NCBI GenBank assembly: GCA_002841335.1
Contig: PHEY01000009.1
Coordinates: forward strand, 124,001-188,000
Length of the DNA: 64,000 nt
Source of the DNA: Actinobacteria bacterium HGW-Actinobacteria-2
GTDB taxonomy: Bacteria; Actinomycetota; Actinomycetes; Propionibacteriales; Propionibacteriaceae
Reading direction: 5' to 3'
Of this stretch, positions 8,886-16,068 are shown one piece after another. Both the position numbers and the translations under genes were made by a program. Within the stretch, counting starts at the first letter, position 1, and each line of letters opens with the position of its first letter. The notes under the pieces were generated by a model. The model was not told where the DNA came from. It saw nothing but the letters and a program-made list of their open reading frames with translations, and did not search any database.

Positions 8886-9602
8886 ATGAACCCCACCGAA
8901 ACCGAGCATCGCACCACCGGCTGGCAACGCAGCATCTGGATCGGGGCGCTCTGCTTCGTCGCCCTGCTCGTCGTCGACGTCCTGATCGTGACCTGGATGC
9001 GGACCGGCTCGGGGCTGGCGCAGTGGGACGAGCCGGTGCACCAGGCATTCCTGGACACCCGCACACCCACCGGGGACGCGCTGGTGACCGGCTTCACCAA
9101 CCTGGGCCAGACCCTGCCGATGGAGATCCTGGGCGTGGTGTTGTGCGCGGTGCTGTATCTGCGGTTTCGGCGCTGGTCGATCTGGGGGCTGCCGATCCTG
9201 ACCGCGGTGGGCTCGGTGGCCATCACCGAAGGGGCGAAGTTGCTGTTCGGGCGCCCCCGTCCGCCGTACGCCGAGGCTGTGCCGCCGTATGAGCCCAGCT
9301 TCTCCTTTCCGTCCGGACACACCCTGAACAGCACCGCGATCGCCGGAATCTTCGCCTACCTGGCGGTGTCGTTGGCACGGCGGACGTGGATCAAGGTGGC
9401 GGCAGTGATCGCCGCGGTCACCTGGTCGATCCTGATGGGTCTGAGCCGGCTCTACCTGGGCCACCACTGGCTCACCGACGTCAGCGCCGGCTGGGTCACC
9501 GGGCTGGCCTGGCTGGTGCTGGTGGTCACGATTCACCAGGCCGTGACCAGGCGTGATCCCGATCTCGACCCCGGCCCTCGGCCAGCCCCAGCGACGAGCT
9601 GA
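8886..9602 (+). CDS. PAP2-family membrane phosphatase
   Basis: A 238-residue membrane protein with about six hydrophobic segments and the three phosphatidic-acid-phosphatase motifs in order: K118…RPRP (120s), PSGH at 142–145 and SRLYLGHHWLTD at 187–198 containing the catalytic histidine and aspartate. Likely dephosphorylates a lipid phosphate such as phosphatidate or undecaprenyl pyrophosphate on the outer face of the membrane. Starts at ATG 8886, divergent from the OsmC gene. Confidence 0.88.
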   Translation: MNPTETEHRTTGWQRSIWIGALCFVALLVVDVLIVTWMRTGSGLAQWDEPVHQAFLDTRTPTGDALVTGFTNLGQTLPMEILGVVLCAVLYLRFRRWSIWGLPILTAVGSVAITEGAKLLFGRPRPPYAEAVPPYEPSFSFPSGHTLNSTAIAGIFAYLAVSLARRTWIKVAAVIAAVTWSILMGLSRLYLGHHWLTDVSAGWVTGLAWLVLVVTIHQAVTRRDPDLDPGPRPAPATS

Positions 9603-9661
9603 CCCCGATTTCCGTTTGCCGCGCTGGCTGGGTAAAGTGTGGCCTCGTCCTCAAGGACGCT

Positions 9662-9734
9662 GGGGCTATGGCGCAGTTGGTAGCGCGCTTCCATGGCATG
9701 GAAGAGGTCAGGGGTTCGAATCCCCTTAGCTCCA
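9662..9734 (+). tRNA. tRNA-Ala (GGC)
   Basis: A 73-base cloverleaf. The acceptor GGGGCTA pairs with TAGCTCC, the D-loop is normal, the anticodon stem is CTTCC/GGAAG with loop ATGGCAT (anticodon GGC), and the T-arm is GGGGTTCGAATCCCC. CCA is not encoded. Its 3' end is the edge of the accessory region to the right. Confidence 0.97.
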
Positions 9735-9738
9735 CTCA
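9723..9738 (+). repeat. Left 16-bp direct repeat at the IS481 insertion
   Basis: CCCTTAGCTCCACTCA covers the last twelve bases of tRNA-Ala plus four bases beyond and recurs exactly at 11005–11020, on the other side of the insertion sequence. This is best read as the target-site duplication, so the tRNA stayed intact. Confidence 0.85.
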
Positions 9739-10932
9739 TGTGATGAGTCGGGACATGTGTCTCAGATGAGTCGAGACATAGGTCTCAGTGTTGAAGGGTC
9801 CCTGGCCATCGGCCAGGGGCCTTTTGCGTGTTTGGCCGATCTCGCCGGTGTCCAGGGCGATGGTGGTGATGGTGGTGTCGTCGGCGATGGCCAGGACGCG
9901 GGTGCCTTTGTGGGCGGCTGCGATGTGGAGGTGGTGCAGGCGGCCTGCTCTGCGCAGGGTGATGCGTCCGGTTTTGTCGATGCGGTCGTAGCGGATGCGG
10001 TAGTGGCTGGTGGTGGTTGTGGTGGCTGGTGTGGCTTTGGGGCTGGCGTGGTAGGCGTCGGCTGGGGTGGTGCGGTTGAGGGCTCGGTGGGGTCGGTGAT
10101 GGTTGTAGTGGCCGGTGAAGGTGTCGAGTTGGTGTTGGAGAGCGGTCAGGGTGGCTGGGGCGGGTTGAGCGGCCAGCCAGCGTTTCAGGGTTTGGTGGAA
10201 GCGTTCGATCTTGCCTTGGGTTTGGGGATGGTTGGGTGAGCCGTTCTTCTGGATCACGCCGAGCAGGGGCAGCAGGTACTCGAACGCGTTACGTCCGCCG
10301 GTGAACCGGGAGGTGTATACCGCTCCGTTGTCGGTGAGGGTCGAGGCGGGGACGCCATAGGTGTCGCAGCTGGTCAGGAAGGTGTTGACCACATCGTCGC
10401 CGGTGACTCTGGTGAACGCGACACAAGCCAGCAGGTAGCGGGAGTGGTCATCGAGCCAGTTCAGGATCTCGACCCCGCTACCGTCAGCCAACTGCCAGTG
10501 CGTGAAGTCGGACTGCCAGCACCGGTTGGGCAGGTCGGCCTCAAACCGGACATAGGAGGCCTTGGGTCGTTTCCTCGGCTGCGGGGTGACCAGCCCGGCA
10601 GCGTGCAGGACCCGGCGGATCGTGGAGATTGCCGGTGGCCGGATCTGTTCTTGTTCGAGATGCCAACCGATCGTGGCCGGCCCGGCATCCAACCCTGAGG
10701 CAGTCAGCTCGCGGCGTAGCTCCACGATCCGAGCCCGAACCGCTTCGCTGGTCGTTGACGGGTTCGATCTCGGTCTTCGCGACCGCGGTTCTAACCCAGC
10801 CAAGCCTTCCGCCCGGTACCTGGCCAGCAGCCGGTGAACATGCCGGCGCGACACCCCATAGGCCGCTGCGGCCTCGCTCACACTCAACTGCCCGGCCACG
10901 ATCTTCAACACCACAACCCGATGCTTCGACAT
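9736..10932 (-). CDS. IS481-family transposase
   Basis: DDE recombinase of 398 residues. The N-terminus has a helix-turn-helix (SVSEAAAAYGVSRRHVHRLL), then a second HTH-like region, then the rve core with CWQSDFTHW, LDDHSRYL, TDNGAVY and the final glutamate in GKIERFHQTLKRW. The last ~90 residues after HRALNRTTPADAY resemble the C-terminal extension of IS481 relatives. It appears intact. The reading frame runs through the left terminal repeat, and its stop codon (bases 9736–9738) lies in the target-site duplication rather than in the element. Confidence 0.93.
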   Translation of the reverse strand: MSKHRVVVLKIVAGQLSVSEAAAAYGVSRRHVHRLLARYRAEGLAGLEPRSRRPRSNPSTTSEAVRARIVELRRELTASGLDAGPATIGWHLEQEQIRPPAISTIRRVLHAAGLVTPQPRKRPKASYVRFEADLPNRCWQSDFTHWQLADGSGVEILNWLDDHSRYLLACVAFTRVTGDDVVNTFLTSCDTYGVPASTLTDNGAVYTSRFTGGRNAFEYLLPLLGVIQKNGSPNHPQTQGKIERFHQTLKRWLAAQPAPATLTALQHQLDTFTGHYNHHRPHRALNRTTPADAYHASPKATPATTTTTSHYRIRYDRIDKTGRITLRRAGRLHHLHIAAAHKGTRVLAIADDTTITTIALDTGEIGQTRKRPLADGQGPFNTETYVSTHLRHMSRLIT

Positions 10933-11004
10933 GCACCCGACTGTGACCTATGTCCCGACTCACCAGAGACCTATCACTAGAGACCTATGTCGTGAACTCA
11001 GACA
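9739..11004. mobile_element. IS481-family insertion sequence, apparently complete
   Basis: A 1266-bp element with TGT ends. The left end begins TGTGATGAGTCGGGACATG and the right end, read inward, begins TGTCTGAGTTCACGACATAG. Aligned with small gaps they share TGAGT, GACAT, GTCTC and TGA. Further copies of GAGTCGRGACATAGGTC lie near both ends (about 9767–9786 and 10935–10955), probably transposase binding sites. It is flanked by 16-bp direct repeats and carries one full-length transposase gene. Confidence 0.88.
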
Positions 11005-11020
11005 CCCTTAGCTCCACTCA
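11005..11020 (+). repeat. Right 16-bp direct repeat at the IS481 insertion
   Basis: Exact copy of 9723–9738 (CCCTTAGCTCCACTCA). It joins the insertion to the original sequence behind tRNA-Ala, which continues into the tRNA terminator. Confidence 0.85.
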
Positions 11021-11053
11021 CTCTAGGTGACGTGTGCCCGCCAGTTGGCGGGC
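11013..11053 (+). repeat. Left attachment-like repeat (copy A)
   Basis: 41 bases starting in the tRNA-Ala 3' end region (TCCACTCACTCT…GGCGGGC), matching copy C at 15544–15584 at 34 of 41 positions. Part of it also forms the tRNA terminator stem. A shorter relative (copy B, 11121–11143) matches 20 of 23 bases of its right half. Confidence 0.7.
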
Positions 11054-11058
11054 ATTTT
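11036..11058 (+). terminator. Original tRNA-Ala terminator, now separated by the IS
   Basis: GCCCGCC–AGTT–GGCGGGC stem-loop followed by ATTTT, a clear rho-independent terminator. Before the IS481 insertion it would have stood about 15 bases behind the tRNA gene. Confidence 0.85.
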
Positions 11059-11120
11059 CGTTCCGTCGTCATATGTGGGGGAGACACCGTTCACCCTCCC
11101 GACCCCCGGACTCCTCGCGG

Positions 11121-11143
11121 CGTGTGCCCGCCCGTCGGCGGAC
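11121..11143 (+). repeat. Third copy of the terminator/att stem (copy B)
   Basis: CGTGTGCCCGCC followed by a 4-base loop and GGCGGAC; 20 of 23 bases equal 11031–11053. It may be a scar of an earlier integration at the same tRNA or simply a duplicated terminator. Confidence 0.5.
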
Positions 11144-11265
11144 ACCTTGGTCTTCGTCAACGCGCGAAGGCTCAACGACCGGGCTCCCGAAGATCAGCTC
11201 TCCATCGTTGTCAGTGGCCGCCCGTACGCTGAGCCCCACCAACAGGACCGACCAAGGAGGGCTTC

Positions 11266-11982
11266 GTGGCGAACACCCAGCGCATCGGAGATAACAGCAG
11301 CGGCAACCAGCAGATCTACACGCACGGCGACGTCACGGCTCCGTTCGCCGAAGGTGGCAGCATCTCCATCGGCGGGGACAATCACGGCATCGTGATCACC
11401 TCAGTGCCAACGCCGGAAGAGCCGCAGCACACCTTCGACATCATCAAGAAGACCCGGATTCCGACCCCGGCTACGCTCATCGGCGTTGTCTCCAGCCTGA
11501 TCACTATCGCCGGGTTCGTCACGGGTGGCTTCTCTGTCAAGCAGCTCATCGATGTGTACAAGTCGGGTGGTGGCTTCCATGGCTCGAGTGCGGTGCCTAC
11601 TGAGTACTGGTGGCTTTTCGGCTCCCTGCTCGCGGTCTTCGTCAGCTTGATTGGTTGGTCGTTCGCACGGTTCCTTCGGCGGAACGTCCTCCGTCTGCCG
11701 AAGCAGTGGTTCTTCCGTGCGTGGGCAGGCATCAAGGAGGCCAACGGCAGAACGTACCCGTACTCGCTTCGCCTTTCGATGCGGTGTCCAAAGTGCAAGA
11801 ACCAGAAGCTCCGCTTCCAACAGATACCGGAGAAGTGGGTCGACTTCTACGACGGCAACGGCACACACACTAAGCGGGATGTGACGAAGTGGGCATCGAT
11901 GGCTGTCTGCCCACGCAACGAAGATCATTCGCTTCGGGTTGATATCTCAGGCAACGACTTTGACGAGGCGCTACCGCGGTAG
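11266..11982 (+). CDS. Two-helix membrane protein with C-terminal zinc-ribbon-like motif, unknown function
   Basis: I do not recognise the family. The 238 residues divide into a Gly/Asp/Asn-rich N-terminus (IGDNSSGNQQIYTHGDV…GGSISIGGDNHG, 7–41), two hydrophobic helices (about 68–88 and 113–135) separated by a short loop, a basic amphipathic stretch (RFLRRNVLRLPKQW), and a cytoplasmic-type C-terminus with C174-P-K-C177 and C215…H221 that could bind zinc. The GTG start at 11266 follows AAGGAGG at five bases. It converges on the Gabija-like operon inside the island, so a role in defence or signalling is possible but unproven. Confidence 0.7.
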   Translation: MANTQRIGDNSSGNQQIYTHGDVTAPFAEGGSISIGGDNHGIVITSVPTPEEPQHTFDIIKKTRIPTPATLIGVVSSLITIAGFVTGGFSVKQLIDVYKSGGGFHGSSAVPTEYWWLFGSLLAVFVSLIGWSFARFLRRNVLRLPKQWFFRAWAGIKEANGRTYPYSLRLSMRCPKCKNQKLRFQQIPEKWVDFYDGNGTHTKRDVTKWASMAVCPRNEDHSLRVDISGNDFDEALPR

Positions 11983-12174
11983 CGGTTCGGACGGGCTGTT
12001 CTCGCTCGCCGCAGGTGCTGGACGCGCCACGCCAGCCGTGTCCGCAGGGCATCCCTCACGAATCTCGACTTCAGTGCGCGGCCTTCTTGGTTGCTCGCAA
12101 CAACAGCAGAGGTCATCACGGCCGGGCCAGATCTATCAGTCGCAGCGTGGTCCCGCCAGCGGCCCCCGCTTGGT
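11983..12174. other. Gap between convergent island genes
   Basis: 192 bases between the membrane protein stop and the helicase stop. No gene, terminator-grade hairpin or repeat stands out. Confidence 0.4.
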
Positions 12175-13248
12175 TCACGGAGTCCAACGCGGCAGCAAGT
12201 GGTGGCTCGAATCGGATACGACGAAGGCAACCGAGTGCTTTGCCCTCGTGACTGCGACGTACAGGCGTGCAGCTGACGTGTCCGCGAGTAGCGCGCCGGT
12301 CAGCAGGAAGGCTTCGATTGGTTTCGTCGGATAGATCAGCACGCGTTCGACAGTGATGCCTTTCGCCTGCCCGAAGTTGGTGGCTGTGCATCCTTCGTGG
12401 ATCTTGGATGTGCTCTTGTCGCGCAACACCTCCGGACTGAACTTCTCCAGGTACTCAGGGACGTGGTCCCAGGTGACAACGAACACGCCGTCGTGGCCCG
12501 TCCTCACGCTCTGATGAGACGTTGTGTTCGGCAGGCTGAAGCGGACGGGTACGACGCTGTCTGCGAAATCGATGATCTCCTGGGTGCAGCGCCAAGTTGC
12601 GGTTCGATACTCGATGAGGCAGAGGGTCTTCCTTTCCATCTCTCGGAACCACTCGACCTTGTTCATCCCCTGGTACTTCTTGTTCTTCGTGTCAGACCGA
12701 CTGGTCGAGAAGACCGACTGGCGCACATCACCCACCAATGTGATATTCATCTTGGACCTCAGCATGAGCTCGAGTACCCCGAGGTCATTTCCGGTGAGAT
12801 CCTGCACTTCATCGATGTAGATCTCATCGAAGATGCGCTCAAGGCGATCGACGACCGCGCCGTGGCTCGCGATCGCGATGTCATAGGCGAGCTTCCCAAG
12901 GCGGTGGCTGTAGACCCGGCCTTCCGGATCGATGTATCGGTCCGCACCACGCGCGAACCGAGCCGGATCTGCACCTTCAACCCAGTGGAGGCCTGTGACC
13001 GATCTTCCTGGATACACGTCTGGCAGGTACGGCCGTACGACGTGGTTGAGGAGGAAGGAGAACCACCCGCTCACCTCGGGCATTGCCTCGGGTGAGCAAT
13101 CTTGGCGAAGTCGTGAGCGCAGCACGTCCTGCCCCGTGGTTGCGAACGACACCACTAGTCGTCGAGCATCTGTGGATGAAGCGCAACAATCGACGATGTG
13201 CTGGGTCTTGCGGCCCCCGGCCGCGGCAAGGATGACGGTGTTCATCAC
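12175..13248 (-). CDS. Compact UvrD-like SF1 helicase, GajB-like
   Basis: 357 residues with a nearly full SF1A motif set: a degenerate Walker A AAAGGRKTQ (8–16), Walker B YIDEVQD (144–150), motif III LVGDVRQ (171–177), the motif IV-like YRTATWRCTQEIIDFAD (214–230), motif V NFGQAKGITVERV (291–303) and motif VI LYVAVTRAKH (329–338). It is far shorter than UvrD (about 720) and also shorter than the B. cereus GajB (about 490), so the 1B/2B inserts are largely missing. It overlaps the OLD nuclease gene by four bases (ATGA), the gene order of class 2 OLD/Gabija loci. The expected role is to sense or process phage nucleic acid with GajA; this is inferred from the family. Confidence 0.82.
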   Translation of the reverse strand: MMNTVILAAAGGRKTQHIVDCCASSTDARRLVVSFATTGQDVLRSRLRQDCSPEAMPEVSGWFSFLLNHVVRPYLPDVYPGRSVTGLHWVEGADPARFARGADRYIDPEGRVYSHRLGKLAYDIAIASHGAVVDRLERIFDEIYIDEVQDLTGNDLGVLELMLRSKMNITLVGDVRQSVFSTSRSDTKNKKYQGMNKVEWFREMERKTLCLIEYRTATWRCTQEIIDFADSVVPVRFSLPNTTSHQSVRTGHDGVFVVTWDHVPEYLEKFSPEVLRDKSTSKIHEGCTATNFGQAKGITVERVLIYPTKPIEAFLLTGALLADTSAARLYVAVTRAKHSVAFVVSDSSHHLLPRWTP

Positions 13249-14843
13249 TTACGAATGAAGGTAATCGCTTTAGTGATGTAGCCCGGGTACTTGATCTGTC
13301 TTGCGCTCGTCGCGATCCTCCACGCCGACTCCGTCTTGTTGTCCGTCAGGTGGTCCGTCAGATCCTCGCCGTCCGGGCAACCGACGATGGTGCCGAGGGT
13401 GGCAAGGTCGGCGTTGTTAGCCGAGACAAGTTGCGGCTCGAGGGTTGAGCCTTCTCCCGGGTCACCAACGAACATCTCACGGACGCCATCCTCGAGGTAT
13501 GGCTTCGCCTGGTCCTTCCAATGCTGAGGGGTTCGCTTGTCGACGTCGCGCAAGATGGCTACTCGCCGGTCTAGAAGGTGGCATAGCTCAAGCGGACGCC
13601 GATTCTGAGTGCCATAGGTGAGGACGTCAATCCCGTCATCAACCGGGTCCTGTCCGGTCTGGTCCTTGTATGCACGATTAAAGATCATCTCGTCCGATGG
13701 GCCCTCGACGATGACGACCTTCCGTGCCAGCACCACTCGGAGTGTGTCGTAGCCCGACTGCTTCTTGAAGTAGCTCACCGTCTCCGCATCGAGGCCACGA
13801 AATTCCTTCACCTTCCCTTGGTGCATCAGGTGTATCCGGTCTAGCCCTAAGCGGTTCATGACGTAGGAACTGTGTGTGACAACGAAAGTTTGTCGACCGC
13901 CCGCCAGCTTCTCGATGGATGCGATGACGGACATAAGCCCGGTGTGGGACAAGTGATTCTCGGGCTCCTCTACGAGCACGAAGCTCGTTTTGCCCGACGT
14001 TGCCTGAAGCGCCAGCGCAGTTTTCATGATGACCTGCTGTCCCTGGCCAGCCATGGCGAAGGGCACGCTGCCAACCTGCGGGATCACCGCGGCTTCCCAA
14101 CCAGAGGACGCGGATTGGTCGAGGTGCAATTCGATTTGCCCGGTAAGCAGACCTTGCGTCATTGTTCGGATCTTCTGATTGACTCCGGCCAAGACCGACT
14201 GGGTGAGTTCGTGTCGCGACTGACGAAACGCAACTGAGATTGCTGCGCCATCCCGCTTGTCAACGGCATCGGCCAGCATCTGCCGCGTGTGATTGTCGAC
14301 TCCGCTCGACGAACGCACGGTCCTGCCATCGATGAACGCCACACCAAACTCGGGCGGACGCCGCTGGAGTTGCAGCTCCCGGAAGTCCAGCCATCGAGCT
14401 CGGAAGTACTCTGCTGGCAGCACAGGCGGGTGCGAGCTTCGAAGATACTGATCGAACTCCGGCTCAAAGTCTGGGTCAAGCTCAATCACAAGGCGCAGAC
14501 CCGGGCAGTCCTCATGCCGTGAGTTGACCTTGCCACGCAGGGTCTGCGGCTGGTCGTCTTTCGCGAAGTAAACCTCAATGAGGATCTGAGGCGGTTCAAG
14601 CTTGTCGCCACCTGCGATCGCCGTGAAGTACTCCGCGACTGCCTCGGTGTTAAACCAGAAAGGGTTGATTTCTTCTCCGGGGCGCCGACCGTTCACCCTG
14701 CCAGTCAGCACAAGACCGAGCGCTTCGAGGAGCGTGGACTTGCCAGCCTCATTGTCCCCTACGACAATGTTCATGCCATCCAGTGGCACGAAATCAAGAT
14801 GCCTAAGGCACCGATAGTTTTGAACGATTACACGGGTGATCAT
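13245..14843 (-). CDS. OLD-family ATPase/TOPRIM nuclease, GajA-like
   Basis: 532-residue class 2 OLD protein. The N-terminal ABC-type ATPase has Walker A VVGDNEAGKST (27–37), a signature-like AMAGQGQQ region (263–270), Walker B SFVLVEEPENH (287–297) and the H-loop VVTHSS (321–326). The C-terminal TOPRIM domain has VVIVEGPSDE (376–385, E380) and the metal-binding D433-V-D435, with E469 as a possible third acidic site. Gabija GajA proteins are DNA nickases held in check by nucleotides and activated in infection; length and domain order fit (B. cereus GajA about 580). It is the first gene of a two-gene minus-strand operon with the short helicase. Confidence 0.88.
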   Translation of the reverse strand: MITRVIVQNYRCLRHLDFVPLDGMNIVVGDNEAGKSTLLEALGLVLTGRVNGRRPGEEINPFWFNTEAVAEYFTAIAGGDKLEPPQILIEVYFAKDDQPQTLRGKVNSRHEDCPGLRLVIELDPDFEPEFDQYLRSSHPPVLPAEYFRARWLDFRELQLQRRPPEFGVAFIDGRTVRSSSGVDNHTRQMLADAVDKRDGAAISVAFRQSRHELTQSVLAGVNQKIRTMTQGLLTGQIELHLDQSASSGWEAAVIPQVGSVPFAMAGQGQQVIMKTALALQATSGKTSFVLVEEPENHLSHTGLMSVIASIEKLAGGRQTFVVTHSSYVMNRLGLDRIHLMHQGKVKEFRGLDAETVSYFKKQSGYDTLRVVLARKVVIVEGPSDEMIFNRAYKDQTGQDPVDDGIDVLTYGTQNRRPLELCHLLDRRVAILRDVDKRTPQHWKDQAKPYLEDGVREMFVGDPGEGSTLEPQLVSANNADLATLGTIVGCPDGEDLTDHLTDNKTESAWRIATSARQIKYPGYITKAITFIRK

Positions 14844-15155
14844 TAACTATCCCATTATCTCGCAGAGCCAGCGTGGTGACCATAGAACTTTAGGCGGGCC
14901 ACTTAGCAGCGGTGGCCTGCCACGCCGATGTCGATAGCATCTTCGACACGCCAACTGGCACGCGACGACCACTCGGCCTGCGTGCCAAGGTGTCCGTCCA
15001 CGCCTGGAACGCAGTGCCGCCGGATGCGCTGACCCTGCCTTACCGAAGACGCATCTAGGACGACCAGCTACTCGGATGCCTGCCACAAGGGGTCGCGCGA
15101 CTCTGCTTCAGGCACCCCATGAGGCCCGGAGAGTATCCGCGATGATCGAGCCCTA
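14844..15155. other. 312-bp gap upstream of the Gabija-like operon, with a possible gene remnant
   Basis: This region must hold the promoter of the minus-strand OLD gene; the A/T-richer first 50 bases (around 14843–14890) fit that. On the plus strand an open stretch of about 55 codons ending at the TAG at 15056–15058 reads …GLRAKVSVHAWNAVPPDA… but has no start codon. It may be the 3' remnant of a lost gene. No family was recognised. Confidence 0.35.
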
Positions 15156-15548
15156 TCAAGACCAAGACTGCCGCCTTCCGCCTTGTCGCGCCCTGATCGC
15201 CACTCCCTGCGCCGCAATGGCCTTCCGCACGCACCACGCGTCGACGCCAAACTCCTCACCAGCGCGGGCAAGCGACCAGCCCGACTCGCACAACGCGGCG
15301 GCGCGTCCAACATGATCGGGCAGGAGACCTCGCGGCTTCGGCTCCAACCCTGCAACCTTGGCGATCTCACGCACCGTCTTGCGATGCACTCCAAACCGTG
15401 CAGCGATCCCCTTGGCCGGCACGCCGTCCCGATATAGCTCCACCACTTGCTGGCGTTTCACCCTGCCAAGGGGCACCTGTGATTGTTGGAGATAATCCAT
15501 CTGTGCCGTAGCCGAACCCAGGATCGCCTCTGAACTATCTACGTCCAT
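15156..15548 (-). CDS. Small protein with two helix-turn-helix segments
   Basis: 130 residues, soluble. Two HTH-like units are visible: QQVVELYRDGVPAKGIAARF…HRKTVREIAK (about 33–64) and AAALCESGWSLARAGEEFGVDAWCVRKAIAAQG (about 83–116). This tandem resembles the DNA-binding tails of serine recombinases and small proteins found next to them, but no catalytic domain is present. The ATG at 15548 lies inside the right attachment-like repeat and lacks a clear ribosome-binding site; ATG 15500 (MDYLQQSQ) is an alternative. It could be a regulator or a recombinase remnant. Confidence 0.6.
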   Translation of the reverse strand: MDVDSSEAILGSATAQMDYLQQSQVPLGRVKRQQVVELYRDGVPAKGIAARFGVHRKTVREIAKVAGLEPKPRGLLPDHVGRAAALCESGWSLARAGEEFGVDAWCVRKAIAAQGVAIRARQGGRRQSWS

Positions 15549-15584
15549 TCACTCTGTGTGACGCGCGCCCGTCGGTTGGCGGGC
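15544..15584 (+). repeat. Right attachment-like repeat (copy C)
   Basis: Matches 11013–11053 at 34 of 41 positions, including TCA-CTCT, GTGACG, GCCCG and GTTGGCGGGC. Similarity weakly extends left into the part equivalent to the tRNA 3' end (TA..TCCA). It marks the probable right end of the island. Confidence 0.65.
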
Positions 15585-15588
15585 TAGC

Positions 15589-16068
15589 TCATACCCCAGG
15601 CCGTGGCGCTCTGCGCGTCCGGGCTTGCCACTGGGCGAGCAGGCCCACGACGAGGCCCAGGGTGGGGATGCGGATTGCATTGAATGCTGTGGCCGTCGCG
15701 AGATAGCGAAGGGGGTCACTGATTCCGGTGAACATTTTGGACGGCACTTCGATGACCAGGGTCATGAACACCATCAGGACAAGGCTGAACACGAACGCCT
15801 TCGCCACCAGATTGCGACCCATCAGGCTTTCGGGAAACCGGGTGAGGACGAAACTCACCACGAAACCGAGAACCAGCCCGCCCGCGAGCGCCTGCAGCTG
15901 CATCGGAACATAGGCGATCGACAACCCCGCTCGATACTCCGCCGCAAACGGCGTCAGCGAGATCACCAGGTTCGCCAGCCAGAAGGCGGCCGCCCCGGCC
16001 ACCGTGAGGACAGCCACGACTCCCCAACCGGCTCGCTGGTGAGGGCCGAACTGCCGCGGCGGCCTCAT
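15589..16068 (-). CDS. Four-helix membrane protein, unknown function
   Basis: 159 residues with hydrophobic segments at about 15–38, 52–76, 89–107 and 122–144, and a basic C-terminus (QWQARTRRAPRP). GAGGT sits about seven bases before the ATG at 16068. I do not recognise the family; the segment containing VIEVPSKMFTGISDP between helices is the most distinctive part. It is the first chromosomal gene right of the island and its stop is five bases from the att-like repeat. Confidence 0.65.
   Translation of the reverse strand: MRPPRQFGPHQRAGWGVVAVLTVAGAAAFWLANLVISLTPFAAEYRAGLSIAYVPMQLQALAGGLVLGFVVSFVLTRFPESLMGRNLVAKAFVFSLVLMVFMTLVIEVPSKMFTGISDPLRYLATATAFNAIRIPTLGLVVGLLAQWQARTRRAPRPGV

Larger units (their letters stand above)
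11005..15584. other. Probable decayed genomic island at tRNA-Ala carrying a Gabija-like locus
   Basis: The segment begins at the tRNA-Ala 3' end and ends at a diverged copy of the tRNA-proximal sequence. The 41 bases at 11013–11053 recur at 15544–15584 with 34 identities. Genes inside are less GC-rich than neighbours (about 53% in one 60-base line counted by hand) and have accessory functions. No integrase gene remains, so mobility is inferred from the repeats, the composition and the tRNA location. Confidence 0.65.

Noticed and set aside
9533-9739. Open frame opposite the tRNA-Ala gene beginning MSGAKGIRTPDLFHAME
   Set aside because: This is the well-known false protein produced by translating the complement of a tRNA gene; the frame simply spans the tRNA.
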